A stretch of 64,000 bases of DNA from Branchiostoma lanceolatum (Eukaryota > Chordata > Leptocardii > Amphioxiformes > Branchiostomatidae): the NCBI RefSeq assembly GCF_035083965.1, contig NC_089724.1:26174974-26238973 (forward strand), in the 5' to 3' direction. Positions 1-19,039 of this stretch are shown here, in pieces (positions within the stretch are counted from its first letter, which is position 1; the number at the start of each line of letters is the position of its first letter). The notes below the pieces were generated by a model. That model was given only the letters and a program-made list of their open reading frames with translations, searched no databases and was not told the DNA's origin. The translations under genes and the position numbers were made by a program.

Positions 1-1782
1 AATATACTTCTTAGGAAGAAAGAAAGTAATAACGATAATGTATGTCCATTATAGGATATAGGTATATTTTTACAGGTAGATAGAAACTGTTGCAGTCTTT
101 TTTGTGCCTGTAAATTGCCTCGTGAAATTTCGTTTTATTGATCAATGATGTTATCAAAATACTTACGGCTTCTGTACTGTTGAATTCCTCCTGTTATCAC
201 ATGTTTATCATTTAATATATCTTCTCATGTAATATGATAAATAGTGAAACTTCTCACGAAGGAGTATCATACAACTTGTATGCCTACCTGTATGTTTTAC
301 GTTCCCTCGTGATAGAGCAGCTTCTAACATTTCCCAAACTGTGACACGGTTTGCGTGGCCTTGGTGAACATATAACAGCAGTCTTTGCTTACATATCTTA
401 TTGTAAATCTAACTTTTCTGGAAATACCACTATACTTGCTGTACGTGGCCAGACATGTGTGGGTGTGGGATTAGAATGGGTGATTGTGTACATGTAAGTG
501 TACAATGTACCTAATGTCAGTATTACCAACCGATCTTTGGGAGTAATTTCTGTTCAATTGTTAATGTCTTTGTAGTGATGACTCAATGTGTTATAGATAC
601 TACTGAAATAAACACTGTAAATAAACTGACTGACTGACACTGATGTTTATCCTGGTTTGCTTGTAAGAACTACCATTTATTTATTTATTTAAAGGTTTGG
701 ATGTTCAGCACACACAGCCAGGGCTGCCCAGCTAACTACATGTGTACCTTGTATCAATTAGCCAGACCGATTTTACAGGAGCATGCCTTTCGATCAAATA
801 CACTAGTAACAAAATAAGAGCATGTATTAGTGGTAATTCAGCAATCTCGCTGCGTCCTCTTGTAAAATGTACTGTTGGCTCGAGTTTAATGATACATAAC
901 CTATTTCTAGAGTCATAGATTGCGCTTAAGTTTCATCCAAAGCGAGACTAACATCGGAAAAGTACGGTTCGGTTTTCGTACCTCAAAATCAATGTAAACA
1001 AATAGATAATGAGTTCCGCGATCTCATACCTTCGCCAAATGATGGTTTCTCATTGATTATGCAAGTAATCCTCATATGCATAGATAATACTAGTACTACT
1101 TAATGATCTTCTGTACGTAAACAACAAATTGTCCAACCATTGTCTACTGAACTCTCCTTCACCAACCATTCTCAGAACATTTTGAAAGAAAGACTGGCGA
1201 TAGCATTTTGCACATTTCAATGAGAACCATTCAAACACAAGATCGTTGGCTTAGACGAGGTACCTTCTGGTGGGGTATGTAGATTGTAACCTTTTTTATA
1301 TTATCTCCCCACCCGAGAGCCGACAAAAAACGGCGCGTATGATAAAAAGGTCACATTTAATCTTCCCCCACCAACCTCTGCTTGGAGAGTATATACTGTA
1401 ATCCCACGGTACTTTGTGCTCGCTGTGGATCTCTCCCCTTGTTGTGACAACTGCTTGACCTTTGCACCGTGAGATAAAAACCACGGATTCTGTAAGTGGA
1501 CATCAAAGCTCTACTGTCTGACCACAATCCAGTCCTAACCAGTGGCGAAAAGGTACGGTTCCTTTGCTAGTCTGTGACTACAACATTACTGGTGTGATTG
1601 ACGTACGTTAACAGATCTTTGCTGTGTGTGAGTTTGTAAGTTAGAACCGTTGTGATAATCTTCAAACAGGTGTTGCCGAGGAAAGGTGTGGCTGTCTAGT
1701 TATTTGTGTGGGAGGGTGAGTTGTTAACTGATTACGACCTGAAAATGTTACGTCTCTGATGACGAGCAACGGACGATTGGTC
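1..1782. other. Gene-less stretch
   Basis: I see no supportable coding exon or RNA gene here. A retroposon-like tail with short CTGA repeats lies near 585-625. A sequence resembling one arm of the foldback element at 16527-16700 lies near 1376-1392 (CTCTGCTTGGAGAGTA). The short open frames have no recognisable domain or splice context. Confidence 0.5.
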
Positions 1783-1967
1783 TAGCCTCCATAGCAGGCT
1801 CTCTGGGCAATTTTGGGGGCTTACAGTACACTTTTTGCTGATGACTTCTTTTTGTACTGGGTCGTTTGTGCAGTCAGCCCGTAACCATTTGACCCAGTAC
1901 AAAGAAATCATCAGCAAAAACAGCATTATAAGCCTAAAAAGGCCCAGAGGGCCTGGTATGGAGGCTA
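1783..1967. mobile_element. Foldback MITE with 9-bp target duplication
   Basis: The element starts TAGCCTCCAT and ends ATGGAGGCTA, and its two arms stay complementary inward for tens of bases, so it can fold into a long hairpin. CGATTGGTC occurs directly on both sides (1774-1782 and 1968-1976), which is a perfect 9-bp target-site duplication. It has no coding capacity. The termini resemble those of the elements at 5411 and 55342. A 9-bp duplication suits Mutator-like or Merlin-like elements, but the superfamily is inference. Confidence 0.8.
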
Positions 1968-2128
1968 CGATTGGTCAGTCTTAATTGAACAGCACGTTCA
2001 AGTAAATTGTGCATTATTATATACCTGAGTCAACAAAGGCATGTCTTTGTATTCACAAAAGTGCAAACTGACTCACGTGAGTGGAAAGGAACATGCATAG
2101 ATCATATGGCAGCAAATCAAAGTTTAAC

Positions 2129-2267
2129 TAGTCTCTTCCAGACTCCTCGAGTTGCTGAGTCACGAGGAGCCGGCCAAATAGGCCCTAGTAGAAGCATCAG
2201 TAGAATAAATTTACCCGAGGAATTACTCTGACGTAGAGTTGTATATCGGGGAGTCTGGTAGAGACTA
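2129..2267. mobile_element. Short foldback element
   Basis: An 18-bp inverted repeat, TAGTCTCTTCCAGACTCC at the left and its near-complement at the right, encloses about 100 bp of unique sequence. I find no convincing target duplication. Confidence 0.55.
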
Positions 2268-2488
2268 GGATATTACACGGATGACTAATATGTGGCGACA
2301 TTATCGTCATTTCTGAATTTTCATATCTGCGGCCCTCGTGTCATACCGTCAGATAAAAGAATGGAATTGATAGAAAACCTAACATAACATCGATATCTTT
2401 ATCAAACACTAGTTACAATTTAAGAGATAGGTATTAGAAGAATTAGCATTCGATTCATTATATGATAAACTCGATCATAACTGTTACA

Positions 2489-2592
2489 CTATATCAACAT
2501 GTATGCTAGCCCTTATTGTTTTGTATTAGAAATTAGGATGCTATATCAAAATGTATGCTAGCCCTTATTGTATTTAATTATTAATTAGGATG
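2489..2592. repeat. Two-copy 52-bp tandem duplication
   Basis: Two adjacent units begin CTATATCAA(C/A)ATGTATGC at 2489 and 2541 and differ at a few bases. No coding role is apparent. Confidence 0.8.
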
Positions 2593-2644
2593 TTAAGTTT
2601 TTTTTTAATTCTATACTTCTACTTTCTTGTATTATGTTTACGAA

Positions 2645-2700
2645 TTCTTGCCATACTTTGTACCATGTACAATTGTCGTGCAATAAAGTTCTTCTTATGA
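2645..2700 (+). mobile_element. LINE 3' end fragment
   Basis: The segment ends with CATGTACAATTGTCGTGCAA followed by TAAAG. It matches the 3' end of the minus-strand LINE at 49318-49797, so both are likely 5'-truncated copies of one non-LTR family. It lies about 60 bp upstream of the P450 start codon and may overlap its promoter or 5' untranslated region. Confidence 0.55.
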
Positions 2701-2759
2701 TAATTCATTACTTCAAACTGCTGTGAAATGTGGTATTTTTCTGTTCAAGATTCCCCGAA

Positions 2760-10959
<8,200 letters not shown>

Positions 10960-11352
10960 TACATAATGTATGAGACGTACTGCACTATCTTAGGATAGCA
11001 GTTTTCCAACGTATGAAAGTCTTTTCTAAAAGGCTATTCTAGCGTTTTCGCATCAATAACGCAGATGAGGTCGTGACATAACTTTTTCATTTGCTAAGTA
11101 TGCTAATAGCCTTCCCACTAAGTTGGGGATAGCAATTACTTATGTAAATTAAGTAACAAGAATATCGTCATGATACGAAAAAAAACATATCCTTTAATTT
11201 TTTCTCACTTACTGACGAAAATCTACTCTTAATCATTCGTTATTTAATATCATTTTAACCGCAGGTCAACGTACAGTCAGGTCCAACAATGATAGGAATA
11301 TAATGGAGATACTTATAAAAGGAAGGATGTCTTATTAATAGATTCTATAATG

Positions 11353-11358
11353 AATAAA
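11353..11358 (+). promoter_or_regulatory. Candidate poly(A) signal of the CYP4 gene
   Basis: A canonical AATAAA lies about 390 bp after the P450 stop codon, a plausible 3' UTR length. Assignment to this gene is inference. Confidence 0.4.
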
Positions 11359-11626
11359 TTGTTGACGTTGTTGTACTGTAAAACCGGAACTAAGATGGTG
11401 ATCGAAAGTTGTCAGAATCCCAACATGGCTGCGTCCATGGATGGAGGTAGTTACAAAGCAGGATGACTTTATACGTCAAACCTATAAAATAACGTTAGAA
11501 TAGTTTTCTGTGTAATATTATTAACGTTTCAAAATTATTCTTGTAGAAGGGTCACGTCTATTTCATGCATAGCATTCAATGATAGTAGGTGAAAAGTGCC
11601 GTATAGGAAAAGTTTGAATTGTAAAA

Positions 11627-11699
11627 TGATTCCGCCCGGGATCGTACCGGGGACCTTCTGCGTGTTAGGCAGATGTGATAACCGCTACACCACGGAATC
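11627..11699 (-). tRNA. tRNA-Val(AAC) copy with altered T-loop (possible pseudogene)
   Basis: It is a 73-nt cloverleaf nearly identical to the three other Val copies: acceptor GATTCCG/CGGAATC, anticodon loop CTAACAC, discriminator A. The T-loop reads GGTACGATCC where the sisters read GGTTCGATCC, changing the near-invariant position 55 (U to A) and the Pol III B-box at once. A run of four T on the coding strand follows the gene. Loss of U55 should weaken both tertiary folding and transcription, so it may be dead or poorly expressed. Confidence 0.85.
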
Positions 11700-12528
11700 T
11701 GCGTGCACGCCGCTCCTGAAAATATCACCAGCTCAGTTCAGTGTGTATATTTCTGGTTATTGAAAGAAATGAGGTAAAAGTAAAAGTGAGTATCTTCAAT
11801 TGCGACCTCCTTGATGCAGCTGTACTTTCACTTCCGGTGAAATGTATTGGACAGCCATGATGACACGAGGACTTCTATGTTTTTTCATTGAGATATTGAC
11901 AAAGAATTTTTAAAGGAGAAAAGATATAAGTTAACAAAAGCAATGTTTCGATTTTGGCGAGGTCAGATCGTGTCTGAGTAACCCTAAAAGTTTAGTTTTG
12001 TGGTTCAACGAACCCATACCTTTGCCAAACAATACTAATTATAGCTGTGAAAATGACCTGATTTGCAAAATATATGGCTCGAAATTCTTACTTGTGCACA
12101 ACTTCCATATGTCACAAATACATATTTTACCAATGATGGAAAGGCAGTGCAGCTTTTTCTCATTAGATGTACATTTTATTTCAATTCAATATCTCCTATT
12201 TTCATATTACAGATGTTACATTCCGTCTTCACGAAGCTGTTTTAGAATTTACTAATCAATTTTGTAAATGATGTCCACATTTACATAATTAATGTCTGAT
12301 GATATTCACCTTTATCTGAAATACACGTGTATATCTAAATATACAACTGTCTTATCAATTATACCAATTAGTAGTTATTTGAATTATCTATATACCCTTT
12401 CAAACAAAGTTATGCATGTAATGAGTATGAAGTTGATAATAAAGACTTGTTGAGTTATGCTGCCCACAGACAGACGTCAACACACAATAAAACATAACCT
12501 TCTTGACGAAGGTAAATACAAAATAAAA

Positions 12529-12601
12529 TGATTCCGCCCGGGATCGAACCGGGGACCTTCTGCGTGTTAGGCAGATGTGATAACCGCTACACCACGGAAT
12601 C
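12529..12601 (-). tRNA. tRNA-Val(AAC)
   Basis: A 73-nt intronless cloverleaf with anticodon AAC, intact A box, B box GGTTCGATCC, and a T-run terminator just downstream on the minus strand. The flank near 12680-12760 resembles that near 11770-11860, so this gene and the previous copy lie in duplicated units. Confidence 0.95.
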
Positions 12602-12946
12602 TGGTTGCAAATTGCTGGTCACCATGGCCAACTGAATGAGTGTTTTTTTCTTGTTAAACAAATAAATAAATTACAAGTGAGTACTAGCATCTCAGTCCGA
12701 CCTCCTTTACGCAGCTGTACTTTCACTGCCAGTGAAAAGTTGACCAAGCAGTCCGATGATGTCATTAAGTATGCAAATTACGTCATGATTCATGAATTGC
12801 ATTACTAGTATGTATATTCTTAAGGTTCTGTTCAAGCCAAGTTACATATGTTATGATTGCAAAGTTTATCATGATCCATCCACGACTTCTCTCGTGCTGT
12901 TCTTGGCGAAGGTAAATATTGCATATGTCATACTACAAAAGAAAAT

Positions 12947-13019
12947 GATTCCGCCCGGGATCGAACCGGGGACCTTCTGCGTGTTAGGCAGATGTGATAA
13001 CCGCTACACCACGGAATCC
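12947..13019 (-). tRNA. tRNA-Val(AAC)
   Basis: It has the same 73-nt sequence as the 12529 copy, with intact A and B boxes and a T-run terminator on the minus strand. It is the third of four Val copies in 2.4 kb. Confidence 0.95.
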
Positions 13020-13523
13020 GCTTATAACGCTGTCTCAAAAATATTGACATAACGATTTCTGTAACCTTTGCCCGCCGGCACCAGTCTGGCCTGTATGCTG
13101 CACCTGTTCGGCCGCGTGCCAGGCTCCCTGTATGACGGGTCCTAAAATAAACATGCGCAATGGCCGCGATTCTCACGACTATCATGTTCGCATGTTCTGG
13201 CAACAACGATACATTCGTAGGGGAACAGTGAATTTGATAGTAACTTTTAACCACGCTTTATTCTTAAGATATTTAACAAAATTGTTTAGATTTTCTATGA
13301 ACTCCCCCCAAAAGAAACATTTCGTCATACATGTATTGTACTTTGTACCACTGGCCCCTCCCCTCTCCTGTTCTACATTGTCAGCTCCGACCTCTCAACT
13401 CCTGTCGTTGTCAGAGGAGGTTAGCTTCAAATCCGATCGTCATATTTGGAGGGTTGAACTTGATATAGTGGCTTCCCCTGCAGACCGGGAATGGGACATG
13501 TTTTATGGTTTGAACTTCATGAC

Positions 13524-13605
13524 GGTAGCGTGGCCGAGCGGTCTAAGGCGCTGGTTTAAGGCACCAGTCTCTTCGGAGGCGTGGGTTCGAATCCCACCGC
13601 TGCCA
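13524..13605 (+). tRNA. tRNA-Leu(AAG)
   Basis: An 82-nt class II tRNA: acceptor GGTAGCG/CGCTGCC, anticodon loop TTAAGGC (AAG), variable arm TCTCTTCGGAG, T-loop GGTTCGAATCC, then TTTT. It is intronless. The roughly 60 bp upstream resemble the flank of the copy at 21849, suggesting duplication of a larger unit. Confidence 0.96.
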
Positions 13606-13942
13606 ATATATGTTTTATCTTTTGTTCAAATTGCATATTGTAAATATTGCCTTGCTGATATCACATACAATCCATTACCCCGTTATTACCTTTTGTTCTT
13701 TAATTGATGTGCAGTTTAGTTTGGGGTTTAGTGTATTTCACTTAAATCTAAATTTTGTACTAGTATTCCAGATCGTGTATGAACATGGTATCTTCTTGTC
13801 AGTATTGACTTTTCATGATTCTTTTGAATAATGTTTTACATGAGATCCTGAAATGCCGTCCTTCATGTTTGTATAACCATCTTTAGATCTGTATGATTAA
13901 TGACATTTTGAGATTTTTGAACTGATCTCAAAAAGTACAAAA

Positions 13943-14015
13943 TGATTCCGCCCGGGATCGAACCGGGGACCTTCTGCGTGTTAGGCAGATGTGATAACCG
14001 CTACACCACGGAATC
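13943..14015 (-). tRNA. tRNA-Val(AAC)
   Basis: The fourth Val copy: 73 nt, anticodon AAC, intact internal promoter boxes, and a T-run on the coding strand after the gene. Confidence 0.95.
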
Positions 14016-14143
14016 TGGTTAAGAGGGGTTGCCCTAGATATTGATTTGACGTATATGCTATATTTACTTTGCCTTTGTCATTTCGGATTGTGACGTAAAG
14101 CCGGTGGCCCTTTATATAAGGGAGCTTCAGGTGTAAGCCTTAA

Positions 14144-15062
14144 CCCTATCTAGACCGGGCTTTTTTGAGACTTCTTGGACCGGGGGGGGGGGGGGCTCTT
14201 TCGACCCCCCGTCATAACTTCCGAACGGTAAGCTCTATCATCACCAAATTTGCAGGGAGTGATGTTCACGTGAAGTTTTATAATTCCTGTAATTTTGGTG
14301 ACGTTATGACGTAATATGACGTAATTATGACGTCATCGATGTGATTTTATTGCCTAAATAGGGAATTCCCATAATTTCAAAAAATATTAGACAAAATAGT
14401 GCGTATTATTGATTGAAAGGTATGCCAAGACATTTGACGTCAGTTGTGACTAAGTTGACGTCAAAATGACGTCGGAGAATAACGTCATGTGTTGTTAGTG
14501 ACCCCCTGGGATCCGCCATCTTGGATCGGCCATTTTGAAATTTTTAAAAGTATTTTTTCCATGTATGATCCCAAATAACAATCAAAATAGACTAAAAACA
14601 TTAATCTGAATGTTTCTGGTTAAGAAAATTCCAGGTTGTGACGAATTTAAAGGCGAAAAAGGCTGTTTATACCGAAAATAATGATTTTGTCCGCCATCTT
14701 GGATTTTGAGCGATGACGTAATCAAATTAGCATAATTTATGAATATTTAATCATGGCAGTTACATTTAATCACATGTGATGTTATACATGTAGGAAACTA
14801 GTGTGGTTGAGCAAGAAAACATTGGAAACAACTATGTTTTTATCTAAATTAGTGAAATTTGCATAAAATGCCTCTTCAGAAACCCGTTGCCATGGCAACA
14901 CGAAAAATGCTAAACTTATACTTTTATCATAATATTGTTGCCAACTAAATTTTAGGAAAAGTCACCAAGTTTGGTTGTCCTACCATACGTCGTTTGGCAG
15001 TTATACGATGTCAAAGTTGGCGCGGGCACTTACAGCCCCCCCCCCCCCCGGTCTAGATAGGG
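14144..15062. mobile_element. piggyBac-type non-autonomous transposon
   Basis: The termini are CCCTATCTAGACCGG and its exact complement, flanked by TTAA (14140-14143 and 15063-15066), the hallmark of piggyBac insertion. Each end carries a long G or C homopolymer beside the terminal repeat. The 919-bp interior has no transposase-like frame. It abuts the next element across one shared TTAA. Confidence 0.85.
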
Positions 15063-15066
15063 TTAA

Positions 15067-15568
15067 AGGCATCCAGAGCATTTTATAAGGCTTGAAACTT
15101 GAAAAAAAACCCTCCAATTTCTAGTCATCTCTACACATAGTAAGTTTCAATAACGCTGTACCATTACATATCGACAATATGCAATGTCTTTGTGTGGTGA
15201 GAACTGAATAGAAAATCTAAGCCCTAATAGACTGATCCTGACTGTCCATCACAATTAGCGGTTTGACCAATGAGAGAGTGACTGCATGTTCGTCGAATAT
15301 TTGTATTTTTATGTTTTACTTTTGCATTTCTACGTTTTGACGGAGGTGGGTGGGGCTATGGTATCGATCTATTTACACTAGGCGCGTGAAACTAAAAGAT
15401 CACCATGTAGGTTGCTTTTTATTTCATTTTTGTGCTGCTTTTGAGCACTTTTGATAAGAACTCCGCACGCAAATGTGGTAAACAGTGGCATTGAATGTCA
15501 ATTTCATAAAGATTATAGCAACTATAATATTTTCAGTTTTCAAGCATTATAAAATGCTCTGGGTGCCT
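15067..15568. mobile_element. TTAA-flanked foldback transposon
   Basis: The ends AGGCATCCAGAGCATTTTAT and its near-complement before 15568 form terminal inverted repeats of about 30 bp. Both sides carry TTAA (15063-15066 and 15569-15572). The AGG termini and TTAA target fit Kolobok-like or diverged piggyBac-like elements; which one is unresolved. It is non-coding. Confidence 0.8.
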
Positions 15569-15572
15569 TTAA

Positions 15573-16027
15573 GCGTCAAACCTCTGCCAAAACATCGAGA
15601 AGAGTAGGGGTGACCCGGTGTCCTGGACAAAAACGTGAGCCGTAGTAAAGCCGCATTTCACTACTACTAAGGTAGCTACTTGAAAAAGAATATGCTTCAA
15701 TTCCATTGAAGATGACTGCTTTAGCTTTTAGGTACTGTTACATTACTCTCCTCTTCTGTGTCCTCATAATGTATTGGCCATGGCGCCTTTATATAATCAT
15801 ACGCGAACAATGCATGCAATTATCCAATGATACTTAGTTTACTTCGGCTGTACTTGTAAGACTTCTTGAGTGTACTGAACGAGCAGTGCAAGGAAAGGTA
15901 TCCGGACCTTTCACCTTTAGCACATGAATTATACGTTGGGCTAGCACCGCTCTATTTGTTTACGGAGGAGGTTTAAAACGCGTACGCAGACCACCCCAAT
16001 CGTTAACCCCACAGAACATTTATCAAG

Positions 16028-16067
<40 letters not shown>

Positions 16068-16244
16068 AGTTTCAAAACTTTATCCAGTTGCTTGAGTAAT
16101 TATTTTTGGCGATTTATTGATTGCTTTGTCATTCTTTGTTTATTTTGGAACATTTCCCACCTCCTAGCCAGGTCCGATTAAAGTCCGGTCTTGGAATTAG
16201 TTATCGTTTCATGTATTTTGTATGCCAAAGACAGCCAACATGTA
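15573..16244. other. Gene-less stretch between transposon and tRNA-Leu
   Basis: There is no coding signal. A GATT tetranucleotide run lies at 16029-16069, followed by a copy of the dispersed CAAGCAACTGG-type repeat near 16075-16110. Confidence 0.5.
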
Positions 16245-16326
16245 GGTAGCGTGGCCGAGCGGTCTAAGGCGCTGGTTTAAGGCACCAGTCTCTTCGGAGG
16301 CGTGGGTTCGAATCCCACCGCTGCCA
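16245..16326 (+). tRNA. tRNA-Leu(AAG)
   Basis: It has the same 82-nt sequence as the 13524 copy, followed by a T-run. Its upstream flank does not match the other two Leu copies. Confidence 0.96.
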
Positions 16327-16526
16327 TAATAATTTTTGTTGAGTCACATGGATACGGCATTGACAATGGATATTGAAGGATTTTTGATGTAATATTTGAC
16401 ATCGATTCACATCGCAATTGCGCTAGCATTAAAGGTATTTCTATACTGGGCTCACACGCAGTGTATTACATTACATACAAATGTGATTCTGTTATTTGAT
16501 ATGGATATGTGATTTTACTTCGTAGC

Positions 16527-16700
16527 TACTCTCCAAGCAGAGGAGGGGTTTCGTCTGGTCTTCGACGTGTTTGTAGGCGTTTTTGTCGGACTTTCTACTT
16601 TGTCATTTTTAAACCAAAGAGACAGAAAAAAAGACAAAGTAGAAAGCCCGACAAAAACGCGTCAAAAACCAGACTGAACCCTTCCTCTGCTTGGAGAGTA
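16527..16700. mobile_element. Foldback MITE, CTCCAAGCAGA family
   Basis: TACTCTCCAAGCAGAGGA and its complement end a 174-bp near-palindrome whose centre holds GACAAAGTAGAAAG and its inverse. A related terminus occurs at 1376-1392 and a related full element at 57938-58106. Confidence 0.7.
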
Positions 16701-16814
16701 CTGGCTATACTACTACAGAAGAAATCACCAGTGGTCGATTAGTAAGGATGCTTAAGTTTACTTATGGGCATTCGATAGTAATGGTGAAGATGAATCAGAT
16801 TCACCAATGACTCG

Positions 16815-16950
16815 GTATTGTATTGTATTGTTTTGTACTGTATTGTATTGTATTGTATTGCATTGCATTGCATTGCATTTTATTGCATTGCATTCTATTC
16901 TATTGTATTGTATTGTATTGTATTGTATTTTATTGTATTGCATTGCATAG
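16815..16950 (+). repeat. (TATTG)n microsatellite
   Basis: Pentanucleotide repeats TATTG/CATTG run for about 135 bp. Read on the minus strand, interruptions of the form TTTTATT give AATAAA, and these lie about 500 bp beyond the NLR stop codon. Confidence 0.9.
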
Positions 16951-17414
16951 AGAAGAAGAAGAATAGCGAATTTCCTCTTACTTTACAAATTATAATATCT
17001 TTCTTCACATAACCACTGGACAAAGAGTCGACACTGAGTCTAATATCTACTGGATATTTGTCGAAGTTGACATAATCACACAGCTCTACTCTACTACGTA
17101 TAATATCAAACGCAGAGGGATCCTCGATATTGTGTGGACGATGATGTACGATTGTGCCCAAAGAATACATTTCACAGAAAATGTACGATACAAAGCATTG
17201 CTAAAATATGTACGTAGCTTTTTACATCTTCTCAATTTGAAGGCGATACTATTGGAAATACACAAAGAATAGTAACAGTGGACATATGTACACGATATAA
17301 CACAACGTAAGATGATACAAAATTGATGAAATGTCCATACTGAGTATATAGAAACATATAGAGTATATATAAGTATATAGAAAGCGTATTTAGAGTAGTA
17401 TGGGAGGATGATGA

Positions 17415-17481
17415 TTACCAAAGCACCAACAGTCTGGAGTCACTGTAGGCCGATACAGGCGGAAGATTTTCTCTCCTGTAT
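17415..17481 (-). CDS. Terminal exon of the NLR gene
   Basis: Acceptor TTCCTACAG, phase 2, then 22 codons to TAA. It adds a short non-LRR tail. The exon is short and supported only by phase and splice site, so it is less certain than the rest. Confidence 0.6.
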
Positions 17482-18976
17482 CTGTAGGAAAAGATGTGAT
17501 GTCAATAATGCGTCATATAAAATAAAATCTTTATGGAATTTGATTATCGGATACTATTTCATATCTACCTAGTACACAGCAGGCAACCCACTAACTGGAA
17601 GGGCATTACGTAACCACAAACATCTTCCACTGCCGAAATGTAGAAGTGAGAGACTTAAAAGATATTTTCTGTACCAAGCGACCCTGCTCCACAACACATC
17701 TCTTAAAGCCTTAATGTCGAATACCTCCGTATAGATTACACGCACTCTAATCTATGTATTTTGATGACTTATACGGTACGCATTTCAGCATTTAATAAAT
17801 CGTCTTAACTTAGCTTCTCTTAAAAATTATTAATATTTTTAAAATCAATATTGTGTAAATTAGCTGTAACTCAGACTGTTGTCTTGGCTGTCTGCTGAAT
17901 GCTAATAAAGATCTTTTGACTTTTTTTTAAATTTTTAACCTCATCCCTTAGCTTCATTAAGAAGGCATTTGGGACTATTGTACAGAATAATGTACTTACG
18001 ATACAGTTCTCAACTTTCCGTGGTTCTCCGCTTCCTCCATGAAAGTGTCAAACCCATCGGATGTCATGGCAACGCGTCGTAGATGCAACACCTGGAGAGC
18101 AATGATAATTCTAATTTGTAAGAAATGTTATTTTCTGGATGAAAGAATCTGTGTACATTTAAGATAGAAAAGAGAAAACCATTTCTAACAGAACGCCAAA
18201 ATAGTTACTCAAGCAACTGGATAAGATTTTGAAACAGTCAGACGTTTCAGACAAAATCCGCTGTCTTTCGTCAGTGACTAAAGATAGGACTGGAGAACGA
18301 GGTTTTATAATTTAGGATGTCTTGGCGTAGTCTTCAAAAGAAGATTAATTCAAGACAAGGTTTTATGCTAATAGTTCAATTAGCTACTGTTGTTTTAGTA
18401 CAGTAACTAAATGTTGTTCGTCAGGGGGTGGGTGGTGGTGGGCAGTGCATTATCCCAGGTTTATCCCAATTCTAACACAAGTTGGAATTGATCGTAGAAA
18501 GTCGTACCTCTAAGCTGGGTACCCGGGACAACGCTTGTGATAAATGGTTCACGCAGTCGTCAGTCACGGCGAGTTTACCTCCGTACGGCCCGGACAGGTC
18601 CAGCTCCTTAAGCTCCAGCATCTCGGGCAGGTTCTTAAAGAACGCCCTATGAAAAAAATAAGAACATAAAATTTTCGTATACTGACAGATTAATATACCG
18701 ACAGAATAACAGATGATAGTTAAAGCAGAGGAAAACAAGCTATCTGCCACCAAAAAATAAAGACCACAGCACGTCCAGGTCAAAAGATACAAAAACGGAA
18801 GTTCTGCTGCAGTATCAAGGTCACATACCAGGGGCCGAAAATCGACAACACCCGCCCACATACCAAGTATCATCGTAATCCATCTTGAGGTTCTTGAGTT
18901 ATGTTGACTACAATAGTCTGGAAACACAGACACACACACAGACACACACACAGACAAACACACAGACACACACACA

Positions 18977-19039
<63 letters not shown>

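Noticed and set aside
13132-13707. 191-residue plus-strand frame
   Set aside because: It runs through a tRNA-Leu gene and has no domain; chance frame.
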